Below are positions 8,347 through 15,189 of a stretch of 15,418 nt of DNA, piece after piece; the stretch's first letter is position 1, and each line of letters starts with the position of its first letter. The stretch spans positions 1 to 15,418 of the forward strand of contig DIEE01000123.1 of NCBI GenBank assembly GCA_002418465.1, read 5' to 3'. Source of the stretch: Pseudomonas sp. UBA5782 (lineage in GTDB: Bacteria > Pseudomonadota > Gammaproteobacteria > Pseudomonadales > Pseudomonadaceae). The position numbers were made by a program, and so were the translations under genes. The notes under the pieces were generated by a model. The model saw only the letters and a list, made by a program, of their open reading frames with translations. It was not told the origin of the DNA and did no database searches.

Positions 8347-9096
8347 ATGGAATACGTGCAGCAACTCGTCAGCAACCCCGCCGCCTGGGTGGCGCTGGCC
8401 ACCCTGGTGACCATGGAGATCGTGCTCGGCATCGATAACTTGGTGTTCATCTCGATCCTCACCAACAAGCTCCCCGAGCATCAGCGCGCCAAGGCCCGCC
8501 GCCTGGGCATCGGCATGGCGCTGGTGCTGCGCCTCGGCCTGCTCGGCACTGTCGCCTACATCGTCCAGCTCACCGAGCCGGTGTTCGAGGTATTCGGCCA
8601 GGCGTTCTCCTGGAAGGACATGATCCTCATCGCCGGCGGCCTGTTCCTGCTGTGGAAGGCGACCAAGGAAATCCACCACTCGGTGGACCCGGAACCCGAA
8701 GGCGACATGTTCTCCGGCAAGACCGCCAGCCTCGGCTTCACCTCGGCCATCGTGCAGATCCTGGTGCTCGACCTGGTGTTCTCCATCGACAGCATCATCA
8801 CCGCCGTCGGCATGACCGAGCACATCCCGATCATGGTGATCGCGGTGATCGCCGCGGTGACCGTGATGCTGGTGGCCGCCGACCCGCTGGCGCGCTTCAT
8901 CGGCAACAACCCGACGGTGGTCATGCTGGCGCTGGGCTTCCTGATCATGATCGGCATGACACTGATCGCCGAAGGCTTCGGCGCCCACGTGCCGAAGGGC
9001 TACCTGTACGCGGCGATGGCGTTCTCGGCGCTGATCGAGGGGCTCAACATGCTGGCCCGCCGTGCCCGGCGCAAGAAATCCGACACGCCGTCCTGA
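8347..9096 (+). CDS. TerC/YgdQ-family integral membrane protein
   Basis: A 249-residue polytopic inner-membrane protein with about seven hydrophobic segments. Two internally related signatures mark the TerC family: EIVLGIDN at 24-31 and DLVFSIDS at 142-149, each with an Asp inside a membrane helix. The whole length matches the pattern of E. coli YgdQ (recalled), including FLLWKATKEIH at 100-110 and HVPKGYLYAAMAFS at 214-227, and there is no CBS or CorC domain. Other TerC relatives export manganese or calcium or are linked to tellurite resistance, so metal transport is an inference. The frame is open upstream to 8236, but the GGAG at 8336-8339 and conserved N-terminus select 8347. The 77-bp gap from the thioesterase gene leaves it unclear whether it is an independent unit. 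Confidence 0.92.
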   Translation: MEYVQQLVSNPAAWVALATLVTMEIVLGIDNLVFISILTNKLPEHQRAKARRLGIGMALVLRLGLLGTVAYIVQLTEPVFEVFGQAFSWKDMILIAGGLFLLWKATKEIHHSVDPEPEGDMFSGKTASLGFTSAIVQILVLDLVFSIDSIITAVGMTEHIPIMVIAVIAAVTVMLVAADPLARFIGNNPTVVMLALGFLIMIGMTLIAEGFGAHVPKGYLYAAMAFSALIEGLNMLARRARRKKSDTPS

Positions 9097-9108
9097 GCGG
9101 ACGCCGAT

Positions 9109-9130
9109 AGCGGGGCCGACTGGCTCCGCT
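9109..9130 (+). terminator. Possible hairpin terminator after the TerC-like gene
   Basis: AGCGGGGCC (9109-9117) pairs with GGCTCCGCT (9122-9130) with one G-T pair and a 4-base loop, 12 bases after the stop. No T-run follows, so termination would be partial or Rho-assisted. Confidence 0.4.
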
Positions 9131-9191
9131 GCGGCGTGCAGCCATTGCGGCATGCCGTTGTCCAAGGCATATCCGCCCACGGAGACGCCCG

Positions 9192-9443
9192 ATGAAATTT
9201 CCCCTCGCCTGCCTGCTCTGCGGCCTCGGCAGTATTGCCCTTGCGCAGACGCCGGCGCCGGGTTCGCCCGGCACGGCCACGCCACAGCCCCATACCAACC
9301 CGGCACCGCAGCCGCGGCCTGCCGATCCGGGAAAACCCGCCCTGTTCAAACGTCCGCAGCCGGCCAGCAATGCGCCGCCGCCGAATCCGGCGCCCAGGGT
9401 CGAGCAACCGCATGCGCCTGTGGATAGAAGTGCCGACCGGTGA
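9192..9443 (+). CDS. Small secreted proline-rich protein
   Basis: An 83-residue protein with a typical signal peptide (residues 1-18, Lys2, hydrophobic core, Ala-Leu-Ala before Gln19). The mature 65 residues contain 20 prolines plus many Ala, Gln and Asn, and no Cys, Trp or Tyr, so it is expected to be extended or disordered in the periplasm. The two Cys (7 and 10) lie inside the signal core and do not form a lipobox. GGAG at 9181-9184 stands seven bases before the ATG. I do not recognise a family. It may be cotranscribed with the TerC-like gene 95 bp upstream. Low-complexity composition in GC-rich DNA makes this less certain than its neighbours. Confidence 0.6.
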   Translation: MKFPLACLLCGLGSIALAQTPAPGSPGTATPQPHTNPAPQPRPADPGKPALFKRPQPASNAPPPNPAPRVEQPHAPVDRSADR

Positions 9444-9510
9444 TCGATCAATAAACGTACAGCGCGCTAGAAGCCCCGCCGGTCGTGGCCTGCAGGCGAG
9501 GCCGCACAGC

Positions 9511-9669
9511 TTGTCCACAGGCGGCTGCACAGGCTCTGTGTAAAAGAGTACGTGCAACTCATTGAAATAGCTCAAAAAACGTACGAAGCGCCGGAGGCGG
9601 CGAAGGCATTGGGCTGGAGGCAGGTCTGTACAGGTTATCCACAGCGCCATCCACGCCCTTTGTGGGTAA
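9511..9669. other. Cluster of DnaA-box-like 9-mers
   Basis: TTATCCACA at 9635-9643 is a perfect consensus DnaA box on the plus strand. TTTTACACA on the minus strand at 9537-9545 fits TTWTNCACA. TTGTCCACA (9511-9519, plus) and TTACCCACA (9661-9669, minus) each differ from TTATCCACA at one base. Four sites in 159 bp outside any origin gene context is noteworthy, but similar 9-mers are frequent in Pseudomonas intergenic DNA. No dnaA, dnaN, gidA or parAB lies nearby. Confidence 0.45.
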
Positions 9670-9691
9670 GCCGTGTCACATCCCGACGGGC

Positions 9692-9753
9692 TGGCGAACA
9701 CGTTCGCCCCTACGAGGTGACGCGCTCTCATGTAGGGGCGAACGTGTTCGCCA
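9692..9753. repeat. REP/BIME-like perfect inverted repeat
   Basis: Two perfect 22-base inverted arms (9692-9713 and 9732-9753) flank an 18-bp spacer. Each arm contains its own palindrome, GGCGAAC-AC-GTTCGCC, so alternative hairpins can form. This two-arm layout with short palindromic cores is typical of Pseudomonas repetitive extragenic palindromes. It lies between the convergent 9443 and 9798 gene ends, where it may also act as a transcription barrier. Only one copy occurs in this window. Confidence 0.75.
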
Positions 9754-9797
9754 AGGCCCGCGCAGCGGGATGCTGGACCGGGTAAGTCGAGCGACGC

Positions 9798-10103
9798 TCA
9801 GCCGAAGACCGGGCGGAAAAAGCTGCGCTCGTAGCTGACGATGCAGCGGGTTTCCTCGGCGTAGCGGAAGGCGGCCTGGCATTCGGCGTCGGCGAAGGAG
9901 CGCTCGCGGTAGGTTTCGTAGGCGGCCAGCGAGGGGAAGCTGAACATCGCCAGGGCAACGTCGCTGGCGCCTTCGCTGGGCAGGAAATAGCCGTGGTGGG
10001 TCCCGCCGAACTTCTCCACCAGGGGTATCCAGAGTTTGCCGTAGTGCTCGAATTCCGCGAGCTTGTACGGATCGATCATGTAGCGCAGGTAGCAGGTGAT
10101 CAT
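9798..10103 (-). CDS. NIPSNAP-family protein
   Basis: A 101-residue protein with a single NIPSNAP ferredoxin-like (dimeric alpha/beta barrel) domain. Marks are the N-terminal YLRYMIDPYKLAEFE at 5-19, the KLWIPLVEKFGGTHHGYFLP segment at about 23-42 and the FSFPSLAAYETYR helix start at 54-66. Members are small, often uncharacterised and sometimes help stress or aromatic metabolism; no reaction can be assigned. The frame extends further upstream, but the ATG at 10103 overlaps the stop of the VOC gene by 4 bp and begins the domain, so I take it as the start. It is the last gene of a three-gene minus-strand operon. Confidence 0.85.
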   Translation of the reverse strand: MITCYLRYMIDPYKLAEFEHYGKLWIPLVEKFGGTHHGYFLPSEGASDVALAMFSFPSLAAYETYRERSFADAECQAAFRYAEETRCIVSYERSFFRPVFG

Positions 10104-10486
10104 GGCGCTTGGGTGTCCTCGGGCGTGTCGTTGAAGACCAGGCGGTTGCCGAACGGATCGTGGATCGTCATTTCGCGGGTTTCCCACGGCGTCTCGACGA
10201 TTCCCGGCCGCGCGAAGCCGTACTCCTTCGCCTGCAGCTCGGCGTGCAGTGCCTGCAGATCGGCGCAGGCGATCCGCAGCGCGGCGCCGGGGCAGGCGTC
10301 GCCGTGGTGTTCGGAGAGGTGCAGCAGGCAGCCGTCGCGCGACAGCTGCATGTACAGCGGCAACGCCGGCTCGAAGCGGTGCTCCCAGTCGACGGCGAAG
10401 CCCAGGTAGTCGAGGTAGAACGCCCTTGCCCTGGTCTCGTCGAAGCTGCGCAGAATGGGCACCGGCGAGCCGAGCATCGCCGCCAT
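10100..10486 (-). CDS. VOC/glyoxalase-superfamily protein (bleomycin-resistance-like)
   Basis: A 128-residue two-module vicinal-oxygen-chelate protein. Features are PILRSFDETRARAFYLDYLGF at 10-30 (first beta-alpha module), LLHLSEHHGDACPG at 54-67 and DPFGNRLVF at 110-118. The SEHHGD pattern is typical of the glyoxalase group annotated as bleomycin-resistance-like. These bind or modify small molecules, but metal ligands and substrate cannot be fixed from sequence. The ATG at 10486 overlaps the threonine aldolase stop by one base (TGATG), implying coupling; Met4 (10477) is an alternative start. Frames extending upstream run into the aldolase gene and are ignored. Actual antibiotic resistance should not be assumed. 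Confidence 0.85.
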   Translation of the reverse strand: MAAMLGSPVPILRSFDETRARAFYLDYLGFAVDWEHRFEPALPLYMQLSRDGCLLHLSEHHGDACPGAALRIACADLQALHAELQAKEYGFARPGIVETPWETREMTIHDPFGNRLVFNDTPEDTQAP

Positions 10487-11529
10487 CAAAGACCGCCGAC
10501 CACGTCGCGGATGTCGCGGGCCAGCTCTTCCACCCGTTCCATCTGCGAATCCCACGAGCACATGAACCGTGCGCCGCCGCTGCCGATGAAGGTGTAGAAG
10601 CGCCAGCCGCGACTGCGCAGGGCTTCCAGCGCCGGCTCGGGCATCTGCAGGAACACGCCGTTGGCCTCGACCGGGAACATCAGCTGCACGCCGGGTACGT
10701 CGGCAACGCGTTCGGCCAGGCGCCGTGCGCAGGCGTTGGCGTGTTCGGCGTAACGCAGCCAGGCGCCGTCCTGCAACAGGCCGACCCAGGGCGCAGAGAG
10801 GAAGCGCATCTTCGAGGCCAGCTGGCCGGCCTGCTTGCAGCGGTAGTCGAAGTCTTCGGCGAGTTTGCGGTTGAAGAACAGGATCGCCTCGCCCACCGCC
10901 ATGCCGTTCTTGGTGCCGCCGAAGCAGAGCACGTCGACCCCGGCCTTCCAGGTCAGCTCGGCCGGCGAGCAGCCGAGGAAGGCGCAGGCGTTGGAGAAGC
11001 GCGCGCCGTCCATGTGCAGGTGCAGGCCCAGCTCGCGGCAGGTGGCGCTGATCTCGCGGATTTCCTCGGGGCGGTAGACGCTGCCGACTTCGGTGGCCTG
11101 GGTCAGGGTGACCACGCGCGGTTTCGGGAAGTGGATGTCCTGGCGCTTGTTGGCGATCAGGCGCACCGCATCCGCGCTCAGCTTGCCGTCCGGGCTAGGC
11201 GCCACCAGCAGCTTGGAACCGTTGGAGAAGAACTCCGGCGCGCCGCATTCGTCGGTCTCGACGTGGGCGGTCTCCGAACAGATCACGCTGTGGTAGCTCT
11301 GGCACAGCGCGGCCAGCGCGAGGGAGTTGGCGGCGGTGCCGTTGAAGGCGAAGAACACCTCGCAATCGGTCTCGAACAGCGCGCGGAAATGGTCGGCGGC
11401 GCGCGCCGTCCACTCGTCGTCGCCGTAGGCGCGGGCGTGGCCCTGATTGGCATCGGCCATCGCCGCCCAGGCTTCCGGGCAGATGCCGGAGTAGTTGTCG
11501 CTGGCGAATTGCTGGCTGTTGTCGGTCAT
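10486..11529 (-). CDS. ltaE: Low-specificity L-threonine aldolase
   Basis: A 347-residue pyridoxal-phosphate enzyme of fold type I that cleaves L-threonine or L-allo-threonine to glycine and acetaldehyde and also acts on other beta-hydroxy amino acids. Lys207 in CFGGTKNGMAVGE is the cofactor Schiff-base lysine. The upstream HMDGAR at 172-177 gives the Asp that contacts the pyridine nitrogen. His89 in SETAHVETDE is the residue stacking on the cofactor. The N-terminus FASDNYSGICPEAW at 8-21 is typical of Pseudomonas enzymes. An ATG nine codons upstream (11556) is possible, but AGGA at 11535-11538 fits the start at 11529. It is the first gene of the minus-strand trio. The gene symbol follows the E. 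coli name for the same activity; orthology was not tested. Confidence 0.93.
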   Translation of the reverse strand: MTDNSQQFASDNYSGICPEAWAAMADANQGHARAYGDDEWTARAADHFRALFETDCEVFFAFNGTAANSLALAALCQSYHSVICSETAHVETDECGAPEFFSNGSKLLVAPSPDGKLSADAVRLIANKRQDIHFPKPRVVTLTQATEVGSVYRPEEIREISATCRELGLHLHMDGARFSNACAFLGCSPAELTWKAGVDVLCFGGTKNGMAVGEAILFFNRKLAEDFDYRCKQAGQLASKMRFLSAPWVGLLQDGAWLRYAEHANACARRLAERVADVPGVQLMFPVEANGVFLQMPEPALEALRSRGWRFYTFIGSGGARFMCSWDSQMERVEELARDIRDVVGGL

Positions 11530-11621
11530 GGTGATCCTGCGAGTCAGTGAAAGCATTGCCGCTCACTTTACCCAACAATGGCGGTCAATGGCTGATCGCC
11601 ACGGGCAAAGCGGGAGGCTGG

Positions 11622-12362
11622 ATGAGGCAGGAAGACGGATCGGCGGATACGCGCGACGCGGCGCTGGACCTGCTCAAGTGGCTGGCGATGGCGAGCATGC
11701 TGCTCGATCACCTGCGCTTCGTCTGGCCGGCGCTGGGCTGGCTGTATCCGTTCGGCCGGCTGGCGTTTCCGTTCTTCTGCCTGGCCATCGCGGCCAACCT
11801 GGCGCGCAGCCGGGCGGCGCCGGAGCCGCGCCGGCTATGGCGTTACCTCGGCGCGCTGCTGCTCTTCGCGCTGCTGGCGGAGGCGCCTTATCGCCTGCTG
11901 GTGGGCGAGGCGAGCACGCTGAACGTGCTGCCGACGCTGGCCCTCGGCCTGCTGATCGCCCAGGCGCTGCGTCATCCGCGACGGCTGGGCGTACTGCTCG
12001 CGGTGGCCGCCCTGGCGCTGGCCATCGCCGGCAACCGCTGGCTGATGTTCGGCGCGGCCGGCGCTCTGCTGCCGGCGGCCTGCCTGCTGGTGCTGCGTCA
12101 ACCCTTGTGGTGCGCGGCGCTGCCGGGTTTGGTCTGCCTGGCGGCCAACTGGTGGCCGCCGCTGTTCGTCGAGGCCGCCGCTTTGCAGCCGTTCGCCCTG
12201 CTGGCACTGGGCACGTGCCTGGTCGCGCCGGCACTCGGGCTGCGGGTGTTGCGCAGCGTGCCGGGTTTTGCCGTGGCGCCGATGACGCGCTGGGGCTATC
12301 TGCTCTACCCTGGGCACTTCCTGGCGCTGGCCGCCATTCGTGCGTTCGTGCGCATGCCCTAG
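11622..12362 (+). CDS. TraX-family integral membrane protein
   Basis: A 246-residue protein with about seven or eight hydrophobic segments. It matches the TraX family: DLLKWLAMASMLLDHLRF (about 16-33, with Asp29-His30), the FGRLAFPFFCLAIAANLAR block at 44-62, and the C-terminal RWGYLLYPGHFLALAAIR segment. F-plasmid TraX acetylates the N-terminus of pilin. Chromosomal relatives like this one occur away from conjugation genes and are presumed membrane acyltransferases with unknown substrates. No transfer genes are near. The frame opens at 11547, but GGGAGG at 11612-11617 supports the ATG at 11622 and the hydrophilic N-terminus starts there. It is divergent from the aldolase with a 92-bp gap that must carry both promoters. 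Confidence 0.88.
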   Translation: MRQEDGSADTRDAALDLLKWLAMASMLLDHLRFVWPALGWLYPFGRLAFPFFCLAIAANLARSRAAPEPRRLWRYLGALLLFALLAEAPYRLLVGEASTLNVLPTLALGLLIAQALRHPRRLGVLLAVAALALAIAGNRWLMFGAAGALLPAACLLVLRQPLWCAALPGLVCLAANWWPPLFVEAAALQPFALLALGTCLVAPALGLRVLRSVPGFAVAPMTRWGYLLYPGHFLALAAIRAFVRMP

Positions 12363-12460
12363 GTGCCGCGCCCAAGTGGAACTCCCGGCCCCGGCAGCCC
12401 TCAGAAAAGGAACCAGTGGCCGACGGCCGCGCGCCATTCGCAAGAAAAAGGAGCATCACC

Positions 12461-12766
12461 ATGCGTTACGCCAGCTTGATCGCCCTCGCCGCACCCCTGT
12501 TCGTGGCCTTCTCGGCCAATGCCGCGCAGTGGCCCGCCGGTGCGAAAGAGGAGTTCACCAACCAGTGCATCACCAGCGCCAAGGCCAACGTGCCGGCGGA
12601 AAAGGCCGAAGCCTATTGCGGCTGCGCGGCGGAAAAGGTCGGGATGGAATTCAGCAGCGCGGAAATCCAGGCCATGCAGGACAAGAAGGGCACCGACGTG
12701 ACCCCGGAAATGAAAGAGCGCCTGGGCAAGGCGTCGAACAGCTGCCTGCACTATCTGAATCCCTGA
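12461..12766 (+). CDS. Small periplasmic four-cysteine protein, unknown function
   Basis: A 101-residue protein with a signal peptide (residues 1-21, ending Ala-Asn-Ala). The mature part, about 80 residues, is mostly helical in character and has four Cys: 36, 53, 55 and 95. The YCGC arrangement (Tyr52 to Cys55) with one Cys before and one after suggests two disulfides in the periplasm; a metal or heme role is not excluded, but there is no CxxCH. The strong AAGGAG at 12448-12453 lies seven bases before the ATG. It follows the TraX-like gene by 98 bp and precedes a terminator, so the two may be cotranscribed. I do not know the family by name. Confidence 0.82.
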   Translation: MRYASLIALAAPLFVAFSANAAQWPAGAKEEFTNQCITSAKANVPAEKAEAYCGCAAEKVGMEFSSAEIQAMQDKKGTDVTPEMKERLGKASNSCLHYLNP

Positions 12767-12784
12767 TCGATTCCTGAGTAGCTG

Positions 12785-12805
12785 AGCCCTCCTGCCCGGA
12801 GGGCT
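12785..12805 (+). other. Short hairpin after the four-cysteine gene
   Basis: AGCCCTCC (12785-12792) pairs perfectly with 12798-12805 around a 5-base loop, 19 bases past the stop. No T-run follows. It stands just before the stronger hairpin at 12815-12846 and may add to it. Confidence 0.5.
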
Positions 12806-12814
12806 GCACCTCCG

Positions 12815-12846
12815 AACGCCGCGGATGCTCGGTCATCCGCGGCGTT
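12815..12846. terminator. Bidirectional hairpin terminator between convergent genes
   Basis: A perfect 13-bp stem (AACGCCGCGGATG, 12815-12827, with 12834-12846) closes a 6-base loop. It lies between the 3' ends of the plus-strand cysteine-protein gene (12766) and the minus-strand oxidoreductase (12868), so it can serve both. The 3' side has only a short TT-G-T run, so terminator strength is inferred mainly from stem stability. Confidence 0.7.
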
Positions 12847-12867
12847 GTCGTGTCCTGCGCAGCGAAA

Positions 12868-15189
12868 TCAGAAGATCCGCGCGCTCTTGGCCGACGGCTG
12901 CAGGCGGATGGCGATGAACTTCGAGGTCGGCGTGTGGCTGCCGACGCCGTAGCTGTCCAGCGGCACCAGCGGGTTGGTTTCCGGATAGTAGGCGGCGGCC
13001 TGGCCGTCGGGCATGTCGAAGGCGAGCAGGGTGAAACCTTTCACCTTGCGCTCGATGCCGTCGTCCCACAGCGAGGTGATGTCGACCTTCTGTCCCGGCT
13101 GGTAGCCCAAGCGCTCGATCTGCGCTGCGCTGACGAAGATCACCTCGCGCTGCCCGCGCACTCCGCGGTAGCGGTCGTCGAGGCCGTAGATGGTGGTGTT
13201 GTATTGGTCGTGGGAGCGCAGCGTCTGCAGGATCAGGTCGTGCGCCATGCCGCTCTTGCGCATGCGCTCGGAGACCAGGTCCGCGGGCAGTACGTTGGCC
13301 TTGAAGTTGGCCTTGCCGCTGGCGGTGGCCCATTTGCGCGCGCCGGCCGAGTTGCCCAGGTAGAAGCCACCGGGGTGGGCGACGCGGCGGTTGAAGTCCT
13401 GGAAGCCGGGCAGGGTGTCGGCGATCAACTCGCGGATGCGGCCGTAGTCGGCGATCAGCGCGTCCCATGCCACAGGGCGGTCGCCGAGGGTCGCCTTGGC
13501 GATGCCGGCGACGATGGCCGGTTCCGAGCGCATCTCGGCGGACAGCGGTTCGAGCTGGCCGAACGAGGCATGGATCATGCTGAACGAGTCCTCCACCGTC
13601 ACCGCCTGCGGGCCGCCGGCCTGGCGATCGATGTCGGTGCGGCCCAGGCACGGCAGGATCAGCGCGTCCTGGCCGTGGGTCAGGTGGCTGCGGTTGAGCT
13701 TGGTGCTGATCTGCACGGTCAGCGCGCAGCGCTCCAGCGCCAGGTGGGTGCGCGGGCTGTCCGGGGTGGCCTGGGCGAAGTTGCCGCCCAGCCCGATGAA
13801 CACGCGGGCGCGGCCGTCCAGCATCGCCTCGATGGCTTCCACGGTGTTGTGGCCGTTGTGCCGCGGTACGCTGAAGGCGAAGCGTTTTTCCAGCGAATCG
13901 AGCAGCGCCACCGGCGGGCGGTCGTTGATGCCCATGGTGCGGTCGCCCTGCACGTTGCTGTGGCCGCGAACCGGGCAGAGGCCGGCGCCGGGCTTGCCGA
14001 GGTTGCCGCGCAGCAGCTGCAGGTTGACGATTTCCTGGATAGTCGGCACCGAATGGCGGTGCTGGGTGATGCCCATCGCCCAGCAGACGATCACCCGCTC
14101 GGCGCGCCGGTACATGCGCGCGGACGCTTCGATCTCGGCCAGGGTGAGTCCGGACTGCTGCTCGATCTGCGCCCAGGGCGTGGCGTCCAGTTCGGCCAGG
14201 TAGGCGTCGACGCCGTCGGTGTGTTCGGCGATGAAGCCGTGGTCGAACACCGCCGGCTCGCCCTTGGCCTGGGCCTCGCGCTCCCACTGCAGGAGAAACT
14301 TGGCCATGCCGCGGATCGCCGCCATGTCGCCGCCCAGCGCGGGGCGGAAGAACGCGGTGTTCAGCGGCGCCGAGCCGTTGGCGAGCATTTCCACCACGTT
14401 CTGCGGGTTCTGGAAGCGCTCCAGGCCGCGCTCTTTCAACGGGTTGAAGCAGATTACCTGGGCGCCGCGCTTCACCGCCTCGCGCAACGGTTCGAGCATC
14501 CGCGGGTGGTTGGTGCCAGGGTTCTGGCCGAGCACGAAGATGGCATCGGCGTGCTCGAAGTCGGCGAAGGTCACGCTGCCCTTGCCGATCCCGACGCTCT
14601 GCCCGAGGGCCACGCCGCTGGCCTCGTGGCACATGTTCGAGCAGTCCGGGAAATTGTTGGTGCCATAGGCACGGACGAACAGCTGGTAGAGGTAGGCGGC
14701 CTCGTTGCTGGCCCGGCCGGAGGTGTAGAACTCGGCCTGGTCCGGGCTTTCCAGCGCCTGCAGGTGCCCGGCGACCAGGGCGAAGGCGGCGTCCCAGTCG
14801 ATCGGCACATAGTGGTCGCTGGCGGCGTCGTAGCGCATCGGCTGGGTCAGCCGGCCCTGGTATTCGAGCCAGTAGTCGCTCTGCTCGCGCAGCTGGGCGA
14901 CGCTGTAGCGGGCGAAGAAAGCGGCGTCCACGCGACGCTTGGTGGCCTCCCAGTTGACCGCCTTGGCGCCGTTCTCGCAGAACTTGACCATGCCGTTTTC
15001 CGGCGAGTCGCCCCAGGCGCAACCGGGGCAGTCGAAGCCGCCGTTCTGGTTGGTCTTGAGCAGTGCGCGGAGGTTCTTGAACGGCTGTTTGCTGTCCAGC
15101 CAGAAGCGCGTGACGCTGGCCAGCGCGCCCCAACCGGCGGCCGGGCCTCTGTAGGGTTTGTACAGTGGGTCGATCTTCTGCAGGCTCAT
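12868..15189 (-). CDS. FdhF/YdeP-family molybdopterin oxidoreductase
   Basis: A 773-residue member of the molybdopterin-bis-guanine-dinucleotide oxidoreductases, close in length to E. coli YdeP. An N-terminal cluster region has Cys54 and Cys57 (FDCPGCAWGDS) and Cys71 (KFCENGAK), an atypical three-Cys set rather than the four of formate dehydrogenase H. Cys187 in NMCHEASG is where formate dehydrogenase has its Mo-ligating Cys or selenocysteine. The MGITQHRHSVPT block near 404-415 and the VRGHSNVQGDRTMGIND block near 446-462 are cofactor-binding marks of this subfamily. The C-terminal domain (about 640-770) is the molybdopterin dinucleotide-binding fold. It overlaps fdhD as ATGA, which sets the start at 15189. 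YdeP is linked to acid resistance in E. coli; formate oxidation by this group is unproven and the physiological substrate is unknown. Confidence 0.92.
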   Translation of the reverse strand: MSLQKIDPLYKPYRGPAAGWGALASVTRFWLDSKQPFKNLRALLKTNQNGGFDCPGCAWGDSPENGMVKFCENGAKAVNWEATKRRVDAAFFARYSVAQLREQSDYWLEYQGRLTQPMRYDAASDHYVPIDWDAAFALVAGHLQALESPDQAEFYTSGRASNEAAYLYQLFVRAYGTNNFPDCSNMCHEASGVALGQSVGIGKGSVTFADFEHADAIFVLGQNPGTNHPRMLEPLREAVKRGAQVICFNPLKERGLERFQNPQNVVEMLANGSAPLNTAFFRPALGGDMAAIRGMAKFLLQWEREAQAKGEPAVFDHGFIAEHTDGVDAYLAELDATPWAQIEQQSGLTLAEIEASARMYRRAERVIVCWAMGITQHRHSVPTIQEIVNLQLLRGNLGKPGAGLCPVRGHSNVQGDRTMGINDRPPVALLDSLEKRFAFSVPRHNGHNTVEAIEAMLDGRARVFIGLGGNFAQATPDSPRTHLALERCALTVQISTKLNRSHLTHGQDALILPCLGRTDIDRQAGGPQAVTVEDSFSMIHASFGQLEPLSAEMRSEPAIVAGIAKATLGDRPVAWDALIADYGRIRELIADTLPGFQDFNRRVAHPGGFYLGNSAGARKWATASGKANFKANVLPADLVSERMRKSGMAHDLILQTLRSHDQYNTTIYGLDDRYRGVRGQREVIFVSAAQIERLGYQPGQKVDITSLWDDGIERKVKGFTLLAFDMPDGQAAAYYPETNPLVPLDSYGVGSHTPTSKFIAIRLQPSAKSARIF

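Larger units (their letters stand above)
9444..9797. other. Gene-free region with DnaA-box-like motifs and palindrome (354 bp)
   Basis: I see no supported gene here. The frame at 9552-9785 lacks a ribosome site and runs through the palindrome. The stretch is less GC-rich than its surroundings near 9540-9590. It holds four DnaA-box-like 9-mers, an inverted pair GTACGT/ACGTAC flanking the AT-rich part, and a REP/BIME-like inverted repeat. It lies between convergent genes, so promoters are not required. Confidence 0.65.

Noticed and set aside
9552..9785. 77-residue frame in the gene-free region
   Set aside because: There is no ribosome site or recognisable protein, and it runs through the palindrome and DnaA-box-like motifs.
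11547..11621. Upstream start for the TraX-like gene
   Set aside because: The extra 25 residues lack a ribosome site and lie in the divergent promoter space; GGGAGG fits the ATG at 11622.
11530..11621. Promoter calls between the aldolase and TraX-like genes
   Set aside because: Promoters must be here, but the best -35/-10 pairs by eye match too poorly to place.
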